Shown here: positions 1-8,449 of the stretch, piece after piece
Layout: every line of letters starts with the position of its first letter
Position numbering within the stretch: position 1 is the stretch's first letter
NCBI GenBank assembly: GCA_905198475.1
Contig: CAJKCQ010000011.1
Coordinates: 1-46,589 of the forward strand
Length of the DNA stretch: 46,589 bases
Origin: an uncultured Sutterella sp.
GTDB taxonomy: Bacteria; Pseudomonadota; Gammaproteobacteria; Burkholderiales; Burkholderiaceae_F
Direction of reading: 5' to 3'
Program-made: the position numbers and the translations under genes
The notes under the pieces: model-generated
What the model saw: only the letters and a program-made list of their open reading frames with translations
The model's database searches: none
What the model was told of the DNA's origin: nothing

Positions 1-14
1 ATTCAGGAACGTGA

Positions 15-203
15 GTCACGCCAGTCGTAATTCACGAAAATCTGCGTTCGCCCTGCGTGCCGGGCGCCTACGTGTTCTTGGGCGGCCAGGCGCCGCACGG
101 GGCGAAGAACCTCCACAACCCGGGCTACGACTTCGACGACCGGATTCTCGCGACCGGCGCGGCGATCTGGGTGACGCTCGCGAGGAAGCGCCTCGCGGCG
201 TAG
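15..203 (+). pseudogene. 3' remnant of an M20 amidohydrolase
   Basis: The frame ending at the TAG at 201-203 encodes a tail that closely matches the last 50 residues of the complete M20 amidohydrolase at 1735-2907: VPGAYVFLGGQAPHG, then NLHNPGYDFDDR, then a Trp-containing helix. A TGA at 12-14 closes the frame upstream, and the residues before VPGAY do not look like the family. The gene body is therefore missing or frameshifted close to base 55. The fragment lacks the metal ligands and cannot be active. It is either the 3' end of a decayed paralogue or a gene damaged by a rearrangement at the window edge. Confidence 0.65.
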
Positions 204-269
204 GACCGGGCGGATTCCGGACGAGTCCGGTTTTCCACCTGGCCGAAGCGTCCGGGCAGCCTCACGCGC

Positions 270-314
270 AAACGCAAGCACCCGACTCCTCGGCGGAGTG
301 CGGGGCTTGCGTTT
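270..314. terminator. Bidirectional hairpin between convergent genes
   Basis: The arms AAACGCAAGC and GCTTGCGTTT, with further inner GC pairing (CTCC against GGAG), form a long stem between the convergent M20 remnant and M20 peptidase genes. The outer A and T runs suit termination in both directions. Confidence 0.6.
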
Positions 315-336
315 CGCCGAAGTGCTCAAGCCTGCG

Positions 337-1452
337 TCAGATGAGGGTGAGGAGGCGCGAGAGCATCCGTACGCGGCTCTCGATCGTGTCGACCAACAGG
401 TACTCCTTCTCGGCGGCGTGGAAGCACCCGCCGGCGGGCGCGACGCCGTCCACGACGGGCGTGCCCGTCTGCGCGATGCGGTTCGCGTCCGACCCGCCGC
501 CCGAGTCCACCCAGGTCGCCTTGAACCCTTCGAGGCGGGCGGCTTCGTCGATGAGGCCCGCCAACGCCTTCGCGGCGTCCGTGCAGGGCATGGCGGGAGA
601 TGAGGAGACGCGCACGGCCTCGACCGTGATGCCGTCCCCCCAATCTTCGCGCGCGAGCTTCTCGATGCCTTCGTCGATCGCCCGGCCGTCTTCGTCGCGC
701 TTGAAGCGCGTGTCGATCTTCATGGTGCATTCGGCCGGAACCGTGTTGCAGACGGTGCCGCCCGAGATCACGCCCACCGTGACGCTCGTTCCCTTGCCTT
801 CGTAGTCCTGCAGGGCGCTCACGGCGATCGTGAAGCGGGCGGCGGCGAGAATCGCCGAGCGCCCGTCCTGCGGGTTGTTGCCCGCGTGTGCGGCGACGCC
901 GTGCACCGTGACGCTCCAGACCGAGCGGCCCTTTCTCGAGCGCACGAAGGCGCCGCTTGCACGGCCCGGTTCGGAGACGACCGCACGGCGGCACTTCTTC
1001 GCCATTGCTGCGAGCCAGGGGCGAGATGAGAGCGAACTCATCTCTTCGTCCGGGTTGTAGACCACGGCGACCGCGAGACGGTCGAGGTCCTCCTTCCGGG
1101 CGTTCTTGAGCGCGTGATAGATCGCGATTACGCCCGCCTTGCAGTCCGCGCACCCGGGACCGTATACGCGGCCGTCCTCGATCCGGAAGGGCTGCGCCGC
1201 GGCGGTGCCGTCCGGGTAGACCGTGTCGAGGTGGGCGTTGAACATGATGTCGAAGGTCTCGGCGTCGGGTTTGTTCGTCGCGAAGAGTCCGCGGCCCGCC
1301 TTGGGGCCGACGTCCACGAGCTCGGCCGTGAAGCCGATCGACTCGTAGTGCTGCTTCATGATTTCGGCAACGCGGGTGACGCCGGCGCAGTTGCCGCTGC
1401 CGCAGTCGAGGTCGACAACTTCCTTCAAGTCCGCGAGATAGGCTTCGAGCAT
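337..1452 (-). CDS. M20 family metallopeptidase (carboxypeptidase G2-like)
   Basis: A 371-residue zinc-dependent exopeptidase or deacylase of the M20/ArgE/CPG2 clan. Visible motifs are NAHLDTVYPDG (first His and Asp of the dinuclear metal site, residues 73-82), GPGCADCKAG (bridging Asp103) and YNPDEEMSS (catalytic Glu at 136-137), followed by the dimerisation lid. The usual GxDMKGG motif is altered to CADCKAG. There is no signal peptide, so it acts in the cytoplasm. The frame is open for 70 further codons upstream, but the ATG at 1452 is preceded by a strong AAGGAGGAG ribosome site, which fixes the start. It is divergent from the M20 amidohydrolase at 1735. The substrate is probably an N-acyl amino acid or small peptide; it cannot be named from sequence. 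Confidence 0.88.
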   Translation of the reverse strand: MLEAYLADLKEVVDLDCGSGNCAGVTRVAEIMKQHYESIGFTAELVDVGPKAGRGLFATNKPDAETFDIMFNAHLDTVYPDGTAAAQPFRIEDGRVYGPGCADCKAGVIAIYHALKNARKEDLDRLAVAVVYNPDEEMSSLSSRPWLAAMAKKCRRAVVSEPGRASGAFVRSRKGRSVWSVTVHGVAAHAGNNPQDGRSAILAAARFTIAVSALQDYEGKGTSVTVGVISGGTVCNTVPAECTMKIDTRFKRDEDGRAIDEGIEKLAREDWGDGITVEAVRVSSSPAMPCTDAAKALAGLIDEAARLEGFKATWVDSGGGSDANRIAQTGTPVVDGVAPAGGCFHAAEKEYLLVDTIESRVRMLSRLLTLI

Positions 1453-1734
1453 GTTCTCCTCCTTCGGGGTTTCAATTGGCGTCCCGGCGTGCGGCGTTGA
1501 CGTCCGCAGGGGTGACGGGGCCTGGAGTGCATTCTGCGCTTCCCAAGCGTCCGGGCGCATGCCGGGCTCGGCGGTGGGCGTTCGAGGGGGCGGATCTTCT
1601 TCCCGCGCATGGGTGACCCCGCCGCAGGTCTCCCGCCTCGACTCCCGGGGGATGCGCGTCACCCTCCGGCCGCGGGCGCATAATCATCGCCTCTGACACT
1701 TTTCCGTGATATCCCTTAGGGAGGCGAACAACCC

Positions 1735-2907
1735 ATGTCGATTCTTTCCGAGTTCGAGGCCCGCACGCCTGAATACGCCGCCTGGCGGCACAGCTTTCAC
1801 GAACATCCCGAGCTCGGGCTCGAGACGGTCTGGACGGAGGAGCAGGTGGCCGGCAAGCTCCGCTCCTTCGGCATCGACGTGACGACCGGCGTGGGCGGCC
1901 ACGGCGTCGTGGGCGTGCTCGATGGTTCGCTCGGGCCCGGCCGCCGCATTGGGCTGCGCTCCGACATGGACGCCCTCAAGATCACCGAAATGGGCGAATG
2001 CCCCTGGAAGTCGAAGGTCGAGGGGCTCATGCACGCCTGCGGCCACGACGGCCACATGACGATGCTCCTCGCCGCCGCCGAATACCTCGCGGCGCACCGC
2101 GACTTCAAGGGCACCGTGGTCTTCATCTTCCAGCCGGGCGAGGAGAATTCGGCCGGTGCTCACGCGATGATCGCAGACGGCCTCTTCAAGCGCTTCCCCG
2201 TCGACGAGATCTACGGCTTCCACAACTGGACGGACGTTCCCGTGGGCGAGGTGCGCTGCCGCCGCGGCCCCACGATGGCGGGCCAGGACTTCTTCGAGAT
2301 CCACGTGAAGGGCAGGGGCGCCCACGCCTCCGCCCCGCAGCTCTCCTGCGACGCGGCGCTTGCCGCCGCGCTCATCACGACGGCGATGCAGCAGATCGTT
2401 GCGAGAAACGTCGCTCCGCTCGATTCGGCCGTGGTGTCCGTCACCACGATCCACACGGGTTCGGCGAACAACATCATCCCTGAGACCGCCGAGCTCACGG
2501 GCTGCACGCGCTTCTTCGCCGAGGAGACGGGCAGGCTCATCCGCCGCCGCATGGAGACGGTCGCGAAGGCCGTCGCCGAGTCGGTGGGCTGCACGGCTGA
2601 AGTGGTCTTCAAGGCGGGCGCCGCGGTTCTGATCAGCGAGCCCCACCTCGCCGACGATCTCCTCGCCGCCGCGAAGGAGGCGTTGGGCGACTCAAAGGCC
2701 GCCTTCGCCGAACTCCCGCAGATGGCGAGCGAGGACTTCTCCTTCCTCGCCCGCGAGGTGCCTGGCGCCTTCTGCTTCCTTGGTGGTCAGGCGCCCTACG
2801 GCGCCACGAACCTCCACAACCCGAAGTTTGACTTCGACGACCGCTCGATCGCGGCGGGCGCCGCCCTCTGGGTGTCGATCGTGCGTCGCCGTCTCGGCGC
2901 CGACTGA
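1735..2907 (+). CDS. M20 amidohydrolase (hippurate hydrolase/IAA-amino acid hydrolase type)
   Basis: A 390-residue cytoplasmic amidohydrolase of the M20D (HipO/AmhX) type, which splits N-acyl or N-aroyl amino acids. Diagnostic stretches are HSFHEHPELGLET near the N-terminus, LRSDMDAL, MHACGHDGHMTMLL (metal-binding Cys-Gly-His-Asp-Gly-His) and FQPGEEN (catalytic Glu pair), followed by MASEDFSFL and the C-terminal GGQAPYG motif. A GGGAGGC-like ribosome site (AGGGAGGC) lies 8-10 bases before the ATG. Its C-terminus closely matches the fragment at the left edge of the window, so the locus once held at least two copies. The adjacent divergent M20 peptidase suggests a role in salvaging conjugated amino acids. 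Confidence 0.9.
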   Translation: MSILSEFEARTPEYAAWRHSFHEHPELGLETVWTEEQVAGKLRSFGIDVTTGVGGHGVVGVLDGSLGPGRRIGLRSDMDALKITEMGECPWKSKVEGLMHACGHDGHMTMLLAAAEYLAAHRDFKGTVVFIFQPGEENSAGAHAMIADGLFKRFPVDEIYGFHNWTDVPVGEVRCRRGPTMAGQDFFEIHVKGRGAHASAPQLSCDAALAAALITTAMQQIVARNVAPLDSAVVSVTTIHTGSANNIIPETAELTGCTRFFAEETGRLIRRRMETVAKAVAESVGCTAEVVFKAGAAVLISEPHLADDLLAAAKEALGDSKAAFAELPQMASEDFSFLAREVPGAFCFLGGQAPYGATNLHNPKFDFDDRSIAAGAALWVSIVRRRLGAD

Positions 2908-2999
2908 TTCCCGCTGCAGCTCGAGGGCTTCTCCGGGGGGCGCAGCTTCCCCGGAGCTCAAGCTCTCCCTCCCGCGCCCGGGCGCTTCCCCAACTCGGA

Positions 3000-3036
3000 A
3001 GCCCCGGGCGTCGTATTTTTGTCGAGACCCGGGGCT
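3000..3036 (+). terminator. Stem-loop after the M20 amidohydrolase
   Basis: A perfect 9-bp stem (AGCCCCGGG with CCCGGGGCT) encloses a T-rich loop, 93 bp after the amidohydrolase stop. No U-tract follows, so it could be a weak terminator or a leader structure of the alcohol dehydrogenase mRNA. Confidence 0.4.
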
Positions 3037-3187
3037 CGGGTTGAGAGAATCAGGCAGTCTGTGGAAAGAATCCGGCTTCTGCATCCGGGGGCGCGGGGCA
3101 TACCATTTCCGTCATCGCAAAGAACGCCGCACAGGCATCCGGGTATGGATGCCGGCGGCTTTTGAATGGAGGAATAAGGACCCCAAA

Positions 3188-4351
3188 ATGCAGCCTTTTG
3201 ATCTCTATCTTCCCACCCACACGGTTTTCGGCAAGGGCCGTATTGAAGAATTGGGCAAGTTGGTCGCGGGGCGCGGCAGCCGCGTCCTCATCACCTACGG
3301 CGGCGGCTCGGTCGTCAAGAGCGGCCTGCTCGCCGACGTGAAGAAGCAGCTCGCTGGGCTCGAGGTCTTTGAATTCGGCGGCATCGAACCCAATCCGAAG
3401 ATCGGCACGCTGAGGAAGGCGATCGAACTCTGCCGCAAGGAAAAGATCGACTTCATGGTCGCCGTGGGCGGCGGCTCCGTGATCGACGGCACGAAGTGCA
3501 TCGCCGCGGGCGTCTACTACGAGGGCGACGCCTGGGACCTCATGTACGACTCCTCAAAGATCGGCCGCACGGTGCCCTTCTTCGCCGTGCTCACGCTCGC
3601 CGCGACGGGCAGCGACTACGACAACTCGGGCGTCATTTCGAACCCGGAGACGAACGAGAAGCTCTGCCTCGCCGCCCCGAACCTCTTCCCCATCGCTTCG
3701 ATCCTCGACCCGACCTACACCTTCACCGTGCCCGCCTGGCACACGGCTGCGGGCGCTTCGGACATCCTCTCGCACACCTTCGAGCAGTACTTCGTCGCTG
3801 AAGGGAACGAATTCTCCGACAGCATGTGCGAGGGCATGATCCGCACTGTGATGAAGTACACGCCGGTCGCGCTCAAGGAGCCTGAAAACTACGAGGCGCG
3901 CGCGGAACTCATGCTCGCGAGCTCCTTCGGCTGCTGCGGGCTGCTCTCGATCGGGCGCACGCCTTCGCCCTGGCCCTGCCACGGCATCGAGCACGAGATC
4001 TCCGCCTGGACGGACATCACGCACGGTGCGGGCCTCGCGGTCATCACGCCGCACTGGATGCGCTGGAGCCTCACCGAAAAGACGGCGCCGCGCTTCGCGC
4101 AGTACGGCGAGCGGATCTTCGGGCTCGCGCACAACGACGATCCGATGGTGACGGCCAACGCCGCCATCGACCGCACCGCTCAGTTCTTCCGTTCGATCGG
4201 CATGCCGGCGAAGCTCTCCGAGATGGGCGTCACGGCCGAGCACTTCGGCGATATGGCCGACCATGTGCTCGCGCACTGGTTCCCGCTCGACGGGGCTTTC
4301 CGGCCGCTTGACCGCGAGGGGATTCTGGCGATTCTGAACGCTTCGCTCTGA
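3188..4351 (+). CDS. Iron-containing alcohol dehydrogenase, YqhD-like
   Basis: A 387-residue group III (Fe/Zn) alcohol dehydrogenase, the same length as E. coli YqhD, an NADPH-dependent aldehyde reductase. The N-terminal nucleotide fold carries VAVGGGSVIDGTKCIAAG. The metal ligands are expected in SDILSHTFEQYF (Asp and His), in PCHGIEHEIS and in DITHGAGLAVITPHWM. The ATG at 3188 follows a GGAGGAATAAGGA ribosome site, which fixes the start although the frame is open upstream. It is transcribed alone, between two stem-loops. The likely role is detoxification or reduction of short-chain aldehydes; the cofactor preference is not settled by sequence. Confidence 0.9.
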   Translation: MQPFDLYLPTHTVFGKGRIEELGKLVAGRGSRVLITYGGGSVVKSGLLADVKKQLAGLEVFEFGGIEPNPKIGTLRKAIELCRKEKIDFMVAVGGGSVIDGTKCIAAGVYYEGDAWDLMYDSSKIGRTVPFFAVLTLAATGSDYDNSGVISNPETNEKLCLAAPNLFPIASILDPTYTFTVPAWHTAAGASDILSHTFEQYFVAEGNEFSDSMCEGMIRTVMKYTPVALKEPENYEARAELMLASSFGCCGLLSIGRTPSPWPCHGIEHEISAWTDITHGAGLAVITPHWMRWSLTEKTAPRFAQYGERIFGLAHNDDPMVTANAAIDRTAQFFRSIGMPAKLSEMGVTAEHFGDMADHVLAHWFPLDGAFRPLDREGILAILNASL

Positions 4352-4702
4352 GGATTCGTTGAGAAGAGGACGGGTTTCGCGAAGCGGCGGCTGACGCCCC
4401 TGCGGAGTCCGTCAAAGCAAACATGAAGCGCCCGGATCTCCCTCAGTGAGGTTCGGGCGCTTCAGTTGTCTGAGGGGCGGCGAACCCGCAGAGCAGCGCT
4501 TCAGGGGAGCATGCGGACCAAGCCCGCCGTGACCAAAAACCCAACCTCGCGCAAGCCCCGTCCTTCAGGGCGGGGAGTGCGTCAACGTTGGAACTGTCTG
4601 CAACGTGGCTTCTTCGTCACGGCGCTTTCGCGGAGGAGGCGGAAGCGGCCGAAGGCGCCTTTGTAAAATTCCCTTTTGTCTCACTTTTCTCCGACCGAAG
4701 CC
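4352..4702. other. Intergenic region before the defence-like island
   Basis: I see no gene in this stretch. It holds the hairpin at 4424-4464 and, just before the island, a TAAAAT element at 4664-4669 that could be a -10 box. No matching -35 is evident. Confidence 0.5.
4424..4464 (+). terminator. Terminator-like hairpin after the alcohol dehydrogenase
   Basis: An 11-bp perfect stem, TGAAGCGCCCG with CGGGCGCTTCA, with a small nested CCTCA/TGAGG stem. It separates the alcohol dehydrogenase from the following operon. Only a poor T-tract (GTTGTCT) follows. Confidence 0.6.
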
Positions 4703-5581
4703 ATGTCCGCACCGAGCAGTACGCTTAAGTTTTCGCCGATCGAGGCCATCAGCCTGAAGAACAATCCCGAGATCACGGAAGCCTGGGTGCAGCAGGTGAT
4801 CGCCGACCATCCGCAGCTCCTCGGCCTGAGCCCTTCGATCGTCTTGAAGGACAAGGAGCGCTCGCAGCCTTCGGGCGGCCGGCTCGACATCCTGCTGCAG
4901 GACGAGGACACGGACGTGCGCTACGAGGTGGAGATTCAGCTCGGCATCACGGACGAGACGCACATCATCCGCACGATCGAGTACTGGGACGTCGAGCGCC
5001 GGCGCTATCCCAACTACGACCACGTCGCGGTGATCGTCGCCGAGGAGATCACTGCCCGCTTCTTCAACGTCATTTCGCTCCTGAACCAGAGCATTCCGCT
5101 GATCGCGCTCAAGATGACCGCTTTGAAGAACCCCGACGGGTCGGTCGGTCTCTTCTTCACCCGGGTGCTCGACCTGCAGAACCTCGGCACGGACGACGAC
5201 GACGCGCAGACCGAGCAGACCGACCGAAGCTACTGGGAGAAGAAGGCGTCGGCCACCGTCCTCAACAGCGTGGACGAGCTCCTTTCGGGCGTCCACGCCT
5301 TCGAGCCGAAGGCCGTCCTGAGCTACAACAAGTTCTACTTGGGGCTCTGGCTTAACGGGCGGCCGAACAACTTCGCGATCTTCCGCCCCCGCCGCAGCTT
5401 CTACTACGTCGAGATCAAGCTTGACCGAACGGACGATATCTCGCGCAAGATCGAGGAGAGTGAGTTCGAAGAAGTGAACTACACCCGGGACGGCCGCTAC
5501 CGCTTCCGCCTCGACAAGAAGACCTCCGCAGCGGCGAAGGCGTTTGTTCTCGAGCTGATGCAGGCGGCGAACCAGAGCTGA
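4703..5581 (+). CDS. PD-(D/E)XK nuclease-like protein of unknown role
   Basis: A 292-residue protein with no signal peptide or membrane segment. A short helical N-terminus (ITEAWVQQVIADHPQLLGL) precedes a core typical of the PD-(D/E)XK fold: GGRLDILLQ (Asp on the first core strand) then YEVEIQLG in the position where active enzymes carry ExK, then HIIRTIEYWDVERRRYP and AVIVAEEITARFFNVI. The Lys of ExK is replaced by an acidic or Gln residue, as in other members of this family that I recall, so catalysis is uncertain. The ATG at 4703 is preferred over a TTG at 4676. It lies 50 bp before the methyltransferase gene on the same strand, which suggests but does not prove that it belongs to the same system. 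Confidence 0.6.
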   Translation: MSAPSSTLKFSPIEAISLKNNPEITEAWVQQVIADHPQLLGLSPSIVLKDKERSQPSGGRLDILLQDEDTDVRYEVEIQLGITDETHIIRTIEYWDVERRRYPNYDHVAVIVAEEITARFFNVISLLNQSIPLIALKMTALKNPDGSVGLFFTRVLDLQNLGTDDDDAQTEQTDRSYWEKKASATVLNSVDELLSGVHAFEPKAVLSYNKFYLGLWLNGRPNNFAIFRPRRSFYYVEIKLDRTDDISRKIEESEFEEVNYTRDGRYRFRLDKKTSAAAKAFVLELMQAANQS

Positions 5582-5631
5582 ACACTCCCCTACATATCGC
5601 CATATTCCCAATTTTTCAGTAAAGACACGTC

Positions 5632-8436
5632 ATGAACGCCGTAGAGATCGAATCCGCCGTCTCCGACCTTGCCGCCCAACCCTTCGACGCGGCCGAATTC
5701 CCGTATCAGTTCCTTGCCGCCTACGACAACAAGGAGACGACGCTCGCGAAGCTCCGTTCAGGATCGACCAACAAGTCCGACGTCAAGGGCGCCGTCCTAC
5801 AGCGCAACAACATCCACATTCTGGTCACCGAGCCGGGCAAGGTTGAAGCGGGGCTCATTTCGCTGAAACTCAGCCCCGCGACGACGAAGCACAAGTGTGA
5901 GTTCGTCCTCGCCACGGACGGCGTGCTCTTCCAGGCGGAACATCTTCCCTCCGGGGAGCTCGTAGCCTGCGAATACCCGCAGTTCCCCGACCACTTCGGT
6001 TTCTTCCTCCCGCTCGCAGGTATTTCGACCGTTCAGTCGATTCGCGAAAACTCCTTCGACATCAAGGCGATCGGTCGTTTGAACCGCCTCTACATGGAGC
6101 TTCTCCGTGAGAATCCCGAGTGGAAGGAGGGGAGCCTCCGCCACGAGATGAACCGTTTCCTCGTGCGCCTCGTCTTTTGCTTCTACGCCGAAGACACGAA
6201 CATCTTCGGCGACCCTCATCTCTTCAGCGAGACCGTTGAGATGCTTACCGGCCGCGGCACGGAGAACACCCATGAGGTGATTGCGGAGATCTTCCGGGCC
6301 ATGAGCTTGAAGGAGAAGGAGCGGGGGGAGTTGGAAGAGCCTCTGCCGCGTTGGGCCGCAAAGTTCCCCTATGTGAATGGCGGGCTCTTCTCGGACGCCG
6401 GGACGGTGCCGAAGTTCTCCCGCGTCGCCCGCTCCTATCTCGTGCAGATCGGCAACCTCGACTGGAAGATGGTGAATCCGGACATCTTCGGCTCGATGAT
6501 CCAGGGCGTGGCGAATGACGCCGAGCGCAGCAACCTCGGCATGCACTACACGTCCGTGCCGAACATTCTGAAGGTTTTGAACCCGCTCTTCCTCGATGAC
6601 CTGCGTCAGGCGTTCGAGGAGGCAAAGGGCAACTCAAGGAAGCTTCTCAACCTCAAGAATCGCCTCTCGCACATCCGCGTCTTTGATCCGGCCTGCGGGT
6701 CAGGGAACTTCCTTCTGATCGCCTACAAGCAGCTCCGAGAGATCGAGCACCAGATCAACGTAGAGCGCGGCGAGCCCAATGCTGCGAGCGTGATTCCGAT
6801 TACGAATTTTCGCGGTATTGAGATTCAGGACTTCGCTGCTGAAGTCGCACGCCTGTCACTCGTGATCGCAGAGTTTCAGTGCAATTCGCTTTATTTTGGA
6901 CAAACGATTGCGGCAAGCTGCTTCCTGCCGTTGGCAAAGAAAAATTGGATCGTCTGCGGAAACTCGCTTCGGTTGGATTGGATGGAGATTTGTCCGCCGG
7001 ATGGTACTGGCGTCAAGTTGTCTTCTGATGATTTGTTCAGTACTCCACTGGGGCAGACGGAGATTGATTTTGAAAATGAAGGAGGAGAAATATATATTTG
7101 TGGAAATCCTCCGTTTGTGGGGAAGAAGGGGCAGAGTTCCGAGCAAAAAATAGATTTGGGAGTCGTCTGCGAATCTCGAATCGGCAAGTGGCGTTCTTTG
7201 GATTATGTTTCTGGGTGGTTTGTTAAGGGGATGGATTATATCAGCCGTGCTGATAGGTCTAGATGTGCCTTTGTGGCTACCAATTCTATTTGTCAGGGCG
7301 GGTCTGTTGGCATATTGTGGAAGTATTTGCTTGGTGTTGGTGCTGAAATAGAGTTTGCGTATACGTCTTTTAAGTGGAATAATTTAGCATCTAAAAATGC
7401 TGGCGTTAGTTGTGTTATTGTTTGCATTGGAAGACAGACTGCTGGCGATAAATTGATCTTCACTCATAAAGAAGGCTCCATAGATTGCGATGTTAAAATT
7501 GTAAAAAATATTACACCTTACCTCGAGGAGAGTGGAAATATTATTGTTGATAGGGAGAGTGATCCTCTGTCGCCGGAGATTCCGCGAATGTCGTTTGGCA
7601 ATATGCCGTATGATAATAATAATCTTTTACTTACCCGGCGAGAGATTGACTATTTGGGGTTGAGTTCTGTAAGTAGGGGGCTGCTGATTAAACGTCTTGT
7701 GGGCTCTAAAGAGTTTTGTCAAGGAATTGTGCGGTATTGTTTGTGGATCGATAATGAAAATCTCGAGGCGGCGTTGGAGAATGAGGAGATTGCTCGGCGG
7801 ATAGGTGCGGTTAAAGAGTTTCGTTTGAAGGCTGCGCTTAATTCAAGGAGTTCAAAGTCGCCGGAAGGAGATTCCACTATTCTTCGACTCGCTACAAGGC
7901 CGCACCAATTCAGGGAGATGCATAGGTGCAAGGTCAGAACGATTGTTGTGCCTGCAGTTTCATCTGAGGGGCGGCCGTACCTGCCATGTGGAATGCTTGA
8001 CTCAGGCAGTATTGTGATAAACTCAGCATTTGCTATTTATGATGCTCCTGTTTGGTGCTTGGCCTTAATTGCTTCGCGTCTGCATTTGGTTTGGGTGAAG
8101 ACTGTTTGCGGAAAGCTTGAAACTCGTTTTCGCTACAGCAATACTCTTGGATGGCATACATTCCCGATTCCAAAACTAACTACCCAGAATAAGGAAGATC
8201 TCACCCGAGCGGCAGAACGAATACTTGAAGCGCGTGAACGCCATTTCCCTGCAACGATCGCCGAGCTCTACGATGGAGAGAACATGCCGGATGACCTTCG
8301 TCAGGCCCATGAGTGGAACGACGGAGTGGTTGAAAGCATCTTCATCGGACGCAGGTTCAAGAACGATTCCGAACGCCTGGAACGCCTTTACGACATGTAC
8401 GCCAAGCTGATCGCCAAAAAGGAAGCTGAGAACTGA
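5632..8436 (+). CDS. Large class I DNA adenine methyltransferase, MmeI-like
   Basis: A 934-residue N6-adenine (gamma-class) DNA methyltransferase of the MmeI/type IIL architecture. Residues about 1-330 form an N-terminal and helical spacer region. Motif I is DPACGSGNF at residues 352-360 (SAM binding), motif IV is NPPF at 492-495 (catalytic), and a target-recognition region follows before a C-terminal helical tail rich in Glu and Arg. I see no clear D-ExK nuclease site in the N-terminus, unlike MmeI itself, so cleavage is probably delegated to neighbours. Codon use changes sharply: about 6790-8200 is AT-rich with A/T-ending codons, while both flanks are GC-rich, which suggests the recognition domain was replaced. 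The helicase gene starts 13 bp downstream. Confidence 0.85.
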   Translation: MNAVEIESAVSDLAAQPFDAAEFPYQFLAAYDNKETTLAKLRSGSTNKSDVKGAVLQRNNIHILVTEPGKVEAGLISLKLSPATTKHKCEFVLATDGVLFQAEHLPSGELVACEYPQFPDHFGFFLPLAGISTVQSIRENSFDIKAIGRLNRLYMELLRENPEWKEGSLRHEMNRFLVRLVFCFYAEDTNIFGDPHLFSETVEMLTGRGTENTHEVIAEIFRAMSLKEKERGELEEPLPRWAAKFPYVNGGLFSDAGTVPKFSRVARSYLVQIGNLDWKMVNPDIFGSMIQGVANDAERSNLGMHYTSVPNILKVLNPLFLDDLRQAFEEAKGNSRKLLNLKNRLSHIRVFDPACGSGNFLLIAYKQLREIEHQINVERGEPNAASVIPITNFRGIEIQDFAAEVARLSLVIAEFQCNSLYFGQTIAASCFLPLAKKNWIVCGNSLRLDWMEICPPDGTGVKLSSDDLFSTPLGQTEIDFENEGGEIYICGNPPFVGKKGQSSEQKIDLGVVCESRIGKWRSLDYVSGWFVKGMDYISRADRSRCAFVATNSICQGGSVGILWKYLLGVGAEIEFAYTSFKWNNLASKNAGVSCVIVCIGRQTAGDKLIFTHKEGSIDCDVKIVKNITPYLEESGNIIVDRESDPLSPEIPRMSFGNMPYDNNNLLLTRREIDYLGLSSVSRGLLIKRLVGSKEFCQGIVRYCLWIDNENLEAALENEEIARRIGAVKEFRLKAALNSRSSKSPEGDSTILRLATRPHQFREMHRCKVRTIVVPAVSSEGRPYLPCGMLDSGSIVINSAFAIYDAPVWCLALIASRLHLVWVKTVCGKLETRFRYSNTLGWHTFPIPKLTTQNKEDLTRAAERILEARERHFPATIAELYDGENMPDDLRQAHEWNDGVVESIFIGRRFKNDSERLERLYDMYAKLIAKKEAEN

Positions 8437-8449
8437 AGGACAAGAAGAA

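Noticed and set aside
2780..3187. Upstream extension of the alcohol dehydrogenase frame into the M20 gene
   Set aside because: A strong ribosome site and family alignment place the start at 3188; the extension is Arg/Ser-rich and overlaps the preceding gene.
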